A stretch of 64,000 nt of DNA from Lagopus muta. Taxonomy: Eukaryota > Chordata > Aves > Galliformes > Phasianidae. Location of the stretch: positions 12,265,719 through 12,329,718 of the forward strand of contig NC_064444.1 in assembly GCF_023343835.1 (NCBI RefSeq), written 5' to 3'. Of the stretch, positions 51,101 to 63,100 are shown in pieces. Under the pieces are notes generated by a model. It saw only the letters and a program-made list of their open reading frames with translations, did no database searches and was not told where the DNA came from. The translations under genes and the position numbers were made by a program. How positions within the stretch are numbered: the stretch's first letter is position 1; each line of letters opens with the position of its first letter.

Positions 51101-54100
51101 TATGGCATTGTGTCTTACCATTCTTCTAGTCTCCATTCTGTACCACAAGAAAAGGTTTAACGTTCTTTTGATTTTGTTATCCACAGATGGGTTATTTAAA
51201 GCTTTTTATGCTTGATGTTTCCATTCCTTTCCCATTTGAGTAGTGACATTCAATTGGGATAACAGGAATAACTATATTCATACCCAGTCTGAATGAATGT
51301 GTAATGTAGGAAGTTTTGCTTATTGTTTTTTTTTAATACCACTTCATGTTTATGTACTAACATAGGCAGTATCAGGAAGGCCCCAAGCTGACAGCAATGA
51401 AAAGCTACTGAGTGTAACGTTTATTCAAATCTTCACTTACATATTTTTTTTTAAATTATCTTCTTATAAAGAAGATTGAGCTTAGAAAAATGTTTGGAAT
51501 TTTGGTTTATGAAATCATAAGGAGAAATAAGTTTTGGTAATAATGGGTTTTACGTATAAAGGCATCTAAGAAAAAAAATACAGCTTTCAGTTTGGTTTAA
51601 CTGACACATTAATATTGCTTTGTCTACAGGTAATTGCATTTTTATGGTTTATTTTGCTGTATTGTAAGAAAATAAGATTATTCTTTTAATATGCAAGTCT
51701 TAGAAAATTATATTATTTGAGTTAATATTAGGCGTATATAATTTCATAAGACTCAGAATCAAGCAATGAAAATGGGGTAACTTGCTCTTGTGTTTGTTGT
51801 TGATGCATTAACTTTGCACGCCTTTACTAAAATTAGAATTAAAATCTTTGTATAGCTCCTTTATTACTGTTTTATATCCACGTAAGAAAAGCATTACAGA
51901 AAAATTTGAAGAACTAAAAAATACTACAGATTTTATAGATGGGAAAAACAACATGATTAAGTTGTTGCTGAATTTTGAAAAAGTATAGATAGGGAGGACT
52001 GTGGTGCTTTCAAGAGGAGTCCCTCCCGCATGTTTGAGTTGTTTAAAAAAAGAAAAAAGAGACCATATTTTATGGATCTTGCTCTCAGTAGAGTGCCCAC
52101 AACTTCCTGTATGAACATAAGTCTTGTAATGAGGTTTCCTTAAGTTTTCATGTTTATTTCTCACAGGCCTACTTCCAGTTAGGAATCAATGATAAACTAG
52201 GATTATCTGGAAGACCAGACAGGCCTGTAGGATGCCTTGGAACATCAAAGGTTGTGAAAGAAATACTTATATTTTTATAATATCGTTATTAATGTGTATT
52301 TCAGATAAACATTGCATTAATCTCTAAAATGTTATAAATATAATTTAAGTGTTATTTTCTTTTATGCTCATATTTACTTTCTAAAATATTTGTAACATAT
52401 TTTGCTGTTAGGAAGATGCATGCTGTCTTGCTATTAAACTGTCAGGTTTCCTAAACATGCATTTCAAGTAGTAGTTGGCCAAAACAGAGCTATTGTTGAC
52501 ATGAGCCAGTTGACAAAAATCTATGTGCTTGGAATTAGATTTATAGGTTTTATTTTAAATTTATAGGTTTTTTTAAGTTCAGCTGTTCTATATTAACTAT
52601 TTCCTTGATAGTTTTAACCTAGTTTTTTTTTTTTCTTTTCAGCTATTTTAATGTTTGAACAGTTTTAAAGAAAAGATTAACTGAAACTTTATCTCCCAAT
52701 AGATTTATCGAATACTGGGAAAGACTGTAGTTTGCTACTCGATTATTTTTGATCTAAGTGATTTCTACATGTCTCAGGATGTTATGATGTTGATTGATGA
52801 CATTAAGGTAAGTCAGATCTATCTGTAATTCTTCCTTTGAGAAACTGACAAAAATAAGAGTCTAGGAGAATAAAAAGTGAAGTTTGATTAAAATGCAAGT
52901 CTGAAAGGTGAATGCTCTATAATGTGTATTTTTCTAATGTAAAAATAGTACAGTTTTTTAGATTATTAAGGTGAATATTCTGTCAGTTGAATACAAATTC
53001 TAGTGAGTATCTGTATCTAACAAAAAAACCAACAAACTGAAAGTGATTGGGATAGGCTTAGTACAGCAAGCCAACTACCTTCAGTTTCTTTGGGGAAACA
53101 GATATTCTTGGCTGCAGGAAGGAATGAGACTGTTCTGCTTAAGGGAAATATGAAAGCCTCATCTGGGAGAAATATTACCAGACTTAGTGCAACTATTAAA
53201 AATTGACTTCCTTCCATAATGTTAAGGATGGCAGCATTGTGCGGCTTACCTGTGTAAGTACCCAGTGCATAGAAAGTGATGATGGTGATAAGGAGTGTGA
53301 CTCCAGAGGTGGATTCCTCTGCATGCTTCCTAGGTCATTACAAGTAGTTCAGTACATACCAGTTGGCCCATCAATTCAGTCTGTATGTGCTAGCAGTATT
53401 TTCAGAGAATCTGAATACTTGAAATAACATATTGTCATTGGAGAAATCTGAAACTATTAGTGGTTTCATTATTAGCTGAAGTTTTTACAATCTCTTGGGG
53501 TTTTCAATGCTGTTACTTTAAGATAGCTCTTGTAGTATTTAGCTTACTTTTAGTATTCTTGTACATTGTGCTGCTGTATTGTTTGGTGACTAACATGTAT
53601 TTCTTACCTAGAATGCACTGCAGTTCATCAGGCAGTATTGGAAAATGCATGGTCGTCCACTGTTCGTTGTACTTATCCGTGAAGACAATATAAGGTAGAG
53701 AAAGATAAAAGCATCATTTGCAGTGTAGTTCTTTCCTAGCTACAAGATTAATGATGTTCTGTTTAAATTTCAGAGGGAGCAGATTCAATCCAATATTAGA
53801 TATGCTAGCAGCCTTTAAAAAGGGAATTGTTGGAGGAGTGAAAGTTCATGTTGACAGAGTACAGGTATGCTGCTTTTCCTGAATGGTGTGCTCTTCTCTC
53901 CTAGTACTGGTACATGCATTATTACTTCTGTTTTCCGTGTGACTTACAAATATTTTACTTGGTATCATAAAATTACATACTTGGTGTCATAAAATCACAT
54001 ACTAGATGACCTTTAAAGATCCCTTCCAACTCAAAGGATTCTATGATGAAAATTAAGAAGTCAAGAGCGAGGACATCTGGTACAGTTTTTCTTTTATCTC

Positions 54101-57100
54101 AGAAGAAACATGGGCTTACTTTAGCTTGTTCTGATGAGACTTCAAAAAGCAATAATCTTTGCAGCGGATTCTCAGAAGGGAGGAGAAGTTTTTATGTTCA
54201 GAAATCTTCTGAAAATACCTGGAAAAGCCATCATGTCAAAAATACAGGTTTTTGATTAGATAGTCAACAGGAAGAAGGTGTTTCACATATTTTAAAATTT
54301 TTAGAAGAATAAAGGTCTATTTTTTAAACATCTTTTCTGTTTGCATTAATCTTAAAGAGGAACATTACTTCATTAAAATGTGAACATTACTGAGTCAGGT
54401 TCTATTTTAGGTATTTATATATGCTTGTAGCCAGTAAATAATACCTCTTTTCATAAGACGGATGACAAGACCAAAGACAGAGATAAGATTTCTTGTACCT
54501 TGGAAAGCCATGAATCTGAGGAACAGCTGAGTCATTTGTAAATTAAATATTCGGAGCTCTAATGGCATAAAGTACCTTTGCTATCTTTCAAATATTTATG
54601 TTTCTAACTGGTTACTTGTAGGTCATGTAGTTTCCTGTTAGCATTTACTTATCCAATAGCAAATGCCATGATTGTCCATGTGCATTTTTCTAGTTTTTGT
54701 ATTCTTAACTGTAACTGCAGTGACCGTCCTGCTTTGCATTTGATTAAACTGACATATTACCAGGCAAGAAATTTCTCAACCTCCATAATGTGTCTTTATA
54801 TTGAGCACTTCACTGCTACAGTCATCATTTCCCCTTGCATACTTAATCAATTTAGATAACTAGTAGTTTTAAAATATTTAAGATGATGATGGCAGTTATT
54901 GGCTTCTGCTTTTTTTTTTTTATCCATGAAGAATAATAATGGAAAAACTAGGATGAAATTTTGTGCTTTAATGTAACTGAAAAAAAAACCAAGACTGTGT
55001 AAGATCTGATGTTAACTTTGTACTGTGACTTCCCTTAAATTTTTTACCTAAAGATTTACCATGAAAAATAACTAGGGTGCAGTTAAGAGCTCTAATGCCT
55101 TGCTGCAGGTGCTTAGAGGTAGCCATATGTAGTCTGTGTGTCAGGCAGGTGCCAGAGCTAGCAGAAGGAATTGCATAGGAGAGAGGAGAAAGGATTGCTG
55201 TTAGCCTAACTTTAGCTGTTGTCCTGTAGTTATTTGGATTATTCTTTTGACAACAGGCCCACCACAGGCATTTTCTACCCTCATGATTTTCATTTGTCAT
55301 TGTCACTGCTTCAGTTCTCATGCATTTGTGTATAACTGTACTGTAACCCAAAATTACAGAACAGTCACATTTGAGGGCAAAGTGAAGCCAGATTTGGTTA
55401 ATGGCAGCTAATATTCCAGAAGTGAAGGGCTTGTAACTTTTGTAGATGGACACAGTGAGTAGAATTATGCAGAAATCACTTCCAAGGGATTTGCTACCGA
55501 GAGAATCATTAATGTAACAGTGCTATAATTTAACTTTCTTACAGTCATATATTTGGTATAAGAGTTCTGAATGAAACGTTTTTAAAAATAAAAAGCCCTA
55601 CAGTACTCTGTCAGTACAAATGTACAGCTGTCACGTTTTGGAAACACTCCTTGTTCATTATGAAGTAGGAGTTGGGATTTGTCTAACTCATAGTGTTTTG
55701 TTTTTTTTAAACTATTCCAACAAATGATATAAAAAGTCTTTGTGGATTGTACTTACCTGCTTCATTTAGATAATGTCTCAGTGCATTTACATAGAATGTG
55801 TCTTAAATTGGATGAATGGTCTTTTTTCTTGTAAAATACACAAAATGTGATTTCAGTGAAAAATGTGTACCCTTATCAGTTTTCTGACTTTTGTCACTTT
55901 TCACCTTTACTGTCTGTTTCCATCATCACGATGTGTTCAAGCAGGGAAAGAATGATAATGTTAACAATGGAAGACAAGTTTTTATTTTATTTTCAATTGT
56001 CTTGCAGCTTTGCAGATTGGTATCTTACTGCAGACTGGTGTACAATTAAAAAGGAAATTTAAACGTTCGCAGCACGCTCAATTTTGTTTAAAGAGAATAA
56101 TCAAAATAAAAGATGCTGTAGTATAATGCTTCCTGTGGAACAATACAGATGTGAAATTTATGTGAATTTGGAGTGAATTATAACTGTAAGGGCTATATCA
56201 GATAAATTAAACACTCTTTCAGGTTTGCAATAGCTGAACTTTGAGTGTGAGACCTTGATGTCAGATATTTCATCAGGTAGTATTTGGGGATGGTGGAGTG
56301 GGCACTGGTTAAATTCTACATTGCAGGCAAAGGAACAGAAGAACCCCAGCAAAAAAGAGAGCAGCCCTAAGACTTCTGCAGTTGTGTGATTTCAAGAAAA
56401 AAGAGAAATGTTGTGGAAGTGTAAGGATATTTGGAACTGTAGATATACTATTTTCCAATAGCAACATATTTTCCAGCAGCAACATATTGAGAATGCGGCA
56501 AACCACTAATATATTCATGTACATTTCTGCATCTTTTTAAATTTTAACTATCATTTTTTAATTTCAGACATTAGTATCTGGAGCAGTTGTGGAGCAACTT
56601 GACTTCCTAAGAATTACTGAAGCAGAAGAGTAAGGCTATTTGCAAATACTAATGAAGAAGTATTTTGATAATTAAAATGTTTTCTGAAATGTGAAGAAAT
56701 GAAATTCTTGTTTTGTAGGACTCCTGTATTTAAGAGTTTGGAGGAGCTGGATCTTCCAAAACATTCAAAAGTCAAGAGACAGTCCAGTACTCCAAAAGCT
56801 TCTGAACTTGAGCAGCAACCAGACATAAATATTAATGACTGGAAAAACAAGTCAACGTATGAGATTCTGCAGAAACTTGATGTAAGAAGTCTTGGTAAAA
56901 ACACAGTGCAACTTCACAGTCATGAAATGAGATATTTTCTACTGGTGCTATTTTTAAGTGACCCATATAGATCAACACGATTAGTGCTATGGTTTAGTGC
57001 TAATAATACGGCTAGTAACATAAAATGTGTGATGTGCCTCTTCATACTCATCAGAACTTTCTGGGTTGTTGTGCTCTAACTGTTGGCTTTCATTTTTCCT

Positions 57101-60100
57101 AGCTATCCAAATCTTCAATTAGTCAAGCATCTTATGAATAAATATTTTATTTCCAGACTAATGCTCAAAAGACTTCAGTTGATACTCACTGTGATAAACT
57201 GGTCATTTCCTAATGTTATCAAGGGAAAGTTCCTGTCTAGTATTTTTCCCATATCTAGAAGGAAACTGGTGTTGATCATTTCTAGATCCAGCGTTCAACA
57301 GGAATACACAAAATATTCCTCACGGTTTCCTAAGACATTATAAGTATTTCAGCTGTAAATGGCAGGATCCATGAGTAGAAAATTGGGTAACACTTCTGAA
57401 GCCAACTTATTTCATCAAAATTTGAACCAAGGAGAAGTCTCTGCAAGCAGCAGTGAAAATGATATTAAACATTTGTGGTCAGGTTCTTTTACAAATAAAA
57501 TTTTAGTAATGTATATACACATCTTCAATAACAACAAGGCCTTTTCGATTAATTTTTTTTAATTGTTCTGATTTTGCTTTGCTGAAAACGTGAAGGCTAC
57601 TTGTGCTTATGTGGTTGCTGTTTTTTAAGGACTGCAATTGTCTAGCAAGTCAAGCGCTGCTTTTGAGCATATTGCTTAAAAGAGAAGGACCGGATTTCAT
57701 CACCAAGGAAGGTAAGAGCTTTTTCATGTGAGTATTCTGAATATTTCTGGAAGCAGCTGTATGTTTAGTTGTAATGAACATGAATAAGGGCCATGAATAC
57801 ATGCAGTTGTGTAGCCATCTTCCTTACAACTAAAGCAATTTCAGCATTAAATGTGACATGCAAAATCGTAGTGTGGTGAGGAATGAGCTGCTAACTATAT
57901 GAACTCTTGTAGATTGCAGTGGCTCTGTTTCTAAATCTGAACAAATATGTATATATAGAAATGGAGGATTTGACCTTGGATATAAAACTGAAACTAAAGA
58001 CAAATTTGCATATTTGTTTTCATTTTAGTTTTAGGTCCCGAGGTGCTAATTCAGTATATCTGAAAGATTCATTCTACTTAAATTTTATCTTATGGCTTTG
58101 TATTAGCTCACAAGCTTTATGTTTGTGTAAATTAATTCAGAATAAGATACTTGGACCTGTGGCTTTTGGCTGCACAGTTTTTATTTGTTTGTTTGTTTTC
58201 CCGCTCCCCTTCTTCCCCCAGACTTTTTATTAGCTACTTTGGTATATATGAGCACTTCTCAGAAAAAGAGGAACACTATGAATAAATAATATTCTTTTGG
58301 GTACTCCAGAATCAGTATAACTTACCACTCCATGTTGTAGATCCCCTCTTCATAATTCATATCAGCTCTACTCGATTAAGAATGTCATGGAAAACAATGT
58401 AAGATGGAATAAAATCCGTTGGACACTTCACAGTGCATTACTGAAATACAGTGTCAGTTTAAAGTCATGGTCAGAACTGGAGCACATGCAGCCTCTAAAG
58501 AAGGCTTTCGTCACCACTGCGTGTATTTTTGGACTTGGAGAATCTCCGTATTCTTCAGCCCTTAGTAGGTTTTGTCCTTTCTTCCTTGCTCTGAGAACAA
58601 CTTGAGGTAAACTTCCTACACTCTGTAAGCAACCAGCATAACCACATTTGATCACTGGCCTAGGACTGTTTAGGACCAATTTGGTTAGACATTTTGTACC
58701 ATCCAGTATGAAGCTGTAGATGGTGATAAACTTTTTAATATGTACCTTGCATTAAACAGGCTGAGTCACTGGCTAAAAGTTCCTGTCCTTGTACAGCAGG
58801 AGAATAGAAGAAACTATTACTGACATTAAATAATCACAGTTGATAATGAATAAATCTGAAAATAAAAGCTGAAGGATCTTAGATATTCCTGCTGATAGAC
58901 ATGAGCTATGATTTTGAGAATCAAATTCCAGTAGTATTGCATGCATGAGAATCACTGGCATTCCATCTGAAAACTTAGAATCTAGAAGCTAAATGAAGCA
59001 TAAATAATGGTATGTTTAACACTTGATTCCTACACAGCTGAGGAGATGTCAGTATACCAAGTCAATGCGCTGTGATCAACTGTGGGCTGGCAAAAGAATG
59101 GTATCTGTTGTTCTTATGAATGTAACATCCACCTATACTTCACGTCTTCTCCATATTCTGGGCTGTCTGCTTTGATTTTATGTCTTACTTTATATTTTTT
59201 TAGGTCACGTTTCTACAACATTAATGCATAGTGCTTATTTAAATGATTTGTGGCATACAGAAAATCAACTTGGAGAGGGAGAGTAGTATGCAGTAATTTA
59301 ATGTTGTGTCTGTGTGTCAAATATCCTCTGTACTTCGCAAATGTGATATAGTTTGCTTCACTAGCTGAGCACTGTGATGCACTTAGATAACCAATGCTAG
59401 CTCACAGTGTAGCTTTGGTATCGCTTTTGTAGGGCTTTTGTACCTTTCAGTAGTTATTCAGGATGGAACCATAAAACAGTGCAGAAAAATCTTTCATATC
59501 TGGCTTCATATCAATTGAAAACCTCACGTCCAAGATGATGAATCAGGTGATGTCTTGTTTATGTACAAAGTTGAAAAGAACTCCTGTCTTGCATATCAGC
59601 AATGGCAACCTGTATCCAAACATAACATCGCTTGAATGAACCATGCTGTCAAGCACAAGACTTGCCTGTTGCTTTTATCTCAACTGAGTAGCAAGAGAGC
59701 ATCAAGAGTGTCTATTCTATCCCACATCCAAAGTAAAATCTGCAGTTTGATGAGGAGGTACTTTATCATCACCTTGATCTCTTAAGGTATCTGAACAGTA
59801 GGTGCTGCTAAGTCTCTCTAGAGCAGGGGCAGGAAATCAAACTGAAGTTGGCTTTTGCCTCTTGTAGAATAACTGAATAACAGAGGATTAAACTCTTTAA
59901 GTTTTAGATGTTAATCACAATAGGTAAGTGCTTTACTAGAGCTAATTCAGAATTAGTGGATCTCAGCAATATTACCTTATATTAAATGAGAAAATGCATC
60001 TTTTACATGTCTCTTTTTTTTTTGCTGTTATTTTGTTGTTTTGTAACTTGAATAAATGTGTTTATAACACAGGTACTGTTGCTGAACATATTGAAAGAAT

Positions 60101-63100
60101 CTATAGACGAGCTGGCAGCAAGAAGCTCTGGTTTGTATATAGATAAACATATTCCTTCTGGTTTACGCTTTTTTTTTCCTACTATGCTTACTATGACTAA
60201 AAGTGGTTCTTTATGCACTTAGCGGAGAGTAAAAAAGGACATCTTTTCTGACAAAATTGTACTGCTTCACTGCAACTGAAGATCTTGTCTGTAACACTTT
60301 AAAAAAAGAGTACTTTCTTACCATTATCTTTTAAAGTAAACAATACTAAGCTACTTTTTTTATGAGAACCAATGTAGACATACATTTGTAGTTAAATTCA
60401 AATAATGAGAAAAAATAAGAATATTAATATTCTTATTTCTTACAGAGTGTGGCAAAATAATACCAATAGCTTTCTGTCGCAAGGCTAGTGATCAAATATA
60501 ATTCAGTTTATATTTGTACATGTGCAGTTTGCACGTGCAGTTTGAAACAATTTACTTTGAGCTTGACTTTGTCATGATAACTTCAGAAGGTCTCAGCAAC
60601 TGGACTGGTGGTTCACATGTTGTTTATTAATTACTTTGCCTGGAAGCTTGAGAAATTGAAGACATGAGCTGAGCCTGTCCTGAATTACGTTCTCCCTCTC
60701 TGTGACTACTCCTAACGGGATGAGTCTTTAAATTTAAAAGGTGCTTTTCGTTTTAGTTTGTTCCTGCAGTTAAATGGGCCTTCGCCAATAATAAGATAGA
60801 ATCAAAATACCTCGGTCATATTTTTTTTAAGAATAAAAACCAGAAGTATTTCTAGAAACAAAATACGTAAACTGTTTTTTGTTTCTCTCCCATGGTTGCC
60901 ATTTGACATACATATAGGTTGGTGTTGCGCTACAGTGCTGCATTTGCACAGAAATTTTCTTCTTCTATAACCCCACATATTACTACTTTACTGGTACATG
61001 GGAAACAGGTAAAGTGCCCAGAAGTCTGAAACAGAACTCCGTGAGATTTTTTTGGCTTATGTGCATTTTGATATTGTCAGCTAATGCATTTCAGAAATGC
61101 TTTGCTCGTGGTCTCTTGATAAGTGCATAGCAGTTCTTGCAGGAATCAACATCAACTGTTTGAATTTAATACTAACGCTGTGGAATGTTAAGACTTATTC
61201 ATCAACACATTGTAAATAATGTATGTATTCAGTTGATTTTGAGATCTCTGAATGCTGTGCCAGACTTCAAAACTATACATGAATTCATTAAACTAGCTTT
61301 TGATATGTAGTGGGATTGCTCTGTTTTCTGCCCTCAGGTCTGTTGTGCGCTTCGCAGCAAGTCTTTTAGGTAAACTAGTGGACAGCCTTGCACCATCTAT
61401 TACTAATGTTTTAGTTCAGGGTAAACAGGTAAGCCTATACTTTTCAGAAATGTATTAAGGGGTGATAACAGAAAATAGAGAAATGGCTGCTTTCATTTTG
61501 AAGTTTGCTAATGCTTCTTTTAAAAGTAACCAATAGTTGTAAAATACACTATCTGTAGAAAAAAAAAAAAAAATCAGTGAAGATATATTTAATACTTGCA
61601 TCTACTATGGGCTAATAAATTTCTTTTCACGTAGTGATAGAATGATCTTGAAAAGGCAGTTTGATGTCTGGATAAGGTGTGATTTGTATAGCTCCTGTAT
61701 AATCAATGGATATCAAGATGTTACAATATAATCAAGAGAGTTAGGCAAAGTGGACAATGATAACAAAAGAGAGTAAAATGGGAGGCTTACCCTTCGGCTG
61801 GGCTCACTACAAAACACCAAGAGAGGCAATCTCCAGAAGAGATCCTTCCCCTCTGGTAGCCAGCTCTTAAATAGGTCTAGGAGGGGGGGAGCCTGGCTCC
61901 CCCCCCTTCCAGCAGCACAGGTGAATTGCCTTCAGCTGTGCTCCTCTGGCTGACTCATGGCTCACCTCAGGTGATCAATCAGAGGTTCAGGCCGTGACTC
62001 AGCAGTTCCCATACGCTCCTTTGTTTGCTTATATATGCTCTTTTATTTCACAAAAGAAGATGGAATCAATCAGTAAAAATGATTTTTTAAAGTAAAGAAT
62101 GTTGTGGCCTACAGCATCGCTCTCTTTGTCATTGCGCTTGAGTCAATTAATTTGTCACAAGGAGTGACAGCTGAGAAACAGTCTTTCAGGATTTCAGGTT
62201 TCTGCTCCAAATAGATTTTAATCATCAGTGTTTCTTCCCTTCCTGAGGAGGACTTTTTATTTGCTAGTACAGGAATTTTAACTTAGTTTATAAGAGCAAT
62301 CTCCAAATAACAGTAGTTGAATATTATTTATTTTTATCATAAAATATGCATACATTTACCTAAGTAGAATGCTATGGTAACAGATTTGTCCTTATTATAT
62401 TCCCTGTTGATGGCCATTCTGTGTTATGTGCTTCTAGTGCTCTGTAGCTATAGAGGAATGTCATGTTTTTTGTTTGTTTGTTTTTGTTTGTTGCATGGAG
62501 CATGATTTACAGCTGTTTATTTTCAAGTTTTTAACCAAACTTGTCTTAATTAAGTCCTTTTTAATGATGATCCTTATTGTATGAGGAAAAATGGTGATAC
62601 TGTGTGTTTCACTGACAATAAATAGAAAGATTTTTTGGAGGGTGTGTGCAGTTAAACAATCCAGTACAGCAACATAATAGTTTCTTATTATGAAGGCTGT
62701 AGCTTTTAGAATGCTCACAGAAATAACAAAACAAAGTTCAGAATTAAGTTCCTGGCTTTATGTGCCAGCTGTGGAGCTGGGATATCAGAAATGAAAGAAT
62801 ATCTAAGCCTGCTGTACAGTCTTGATGATATGCCTGATTCTGAAGCCATAGCAGCAGACTTGCACTTAAGTTTTATTTTGGACAGACATTCTCCATATTT
62901 TCTTTGGTCTTTATTAAATTTTGTTATTTAATATTATCCAACTAACAGTATTAACAATTGGCAGGTATTGACATTGAATTATTTTTGTACTGTAGAAAGC
63001 AGAATTCATGAAGTTTAGTTTCTAAATTGCTTCTGTGGTGCTTTTATTCCTTTCAGAATAACCGTTCTTCTGAACTGTTTTCAATATACCGTAGGTGACA

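Larger units (their letters stand above)
49144..52166 (+). other. PHKB: PHKB intron 16
   Basis: 3.0 kb. It holds long-ish minus-strand frames at 49627-49953 and 50146-50355 of unknown origin, (AAAAC)n at 50051-50072 and a CA/TA alternating tract at 50771-50813. Confidence 0.85.
53865..56567 (+). other. PHKB: PHKB intron 20
   Basis: 2.7 kb. It holds a 22-bp tandem duplication (53957-54000), a CR1 tail (54001-54047) and an 18-bp tandem duplication (56451-56486). The 161-codon minus ORF at 54968-55453 has no recognisable product. Confidence 0.9.

Noticed and set aside
52808..53611. Search for a second mutually exclusive exon next to exon 19
   Set aside because: I looked for an 83-nt homologous exon in the neighbouring introns and found none. 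The alternative pair is exons 25a and 25b.
54968..55453. 161-codon minus-strand ORF, one of the longest outside the CpG island
   Set aside because: It lies wholly in PHKB intron 20, has no recognisable domain and no splice or promoter context. At this window size one such chance ORF is unremarkable.
56699..57079. 126-codon ORF starting at 56699
   Set aside because: Its middle is PHKB exon 22 (56719-56881); both ends are intron read-through.
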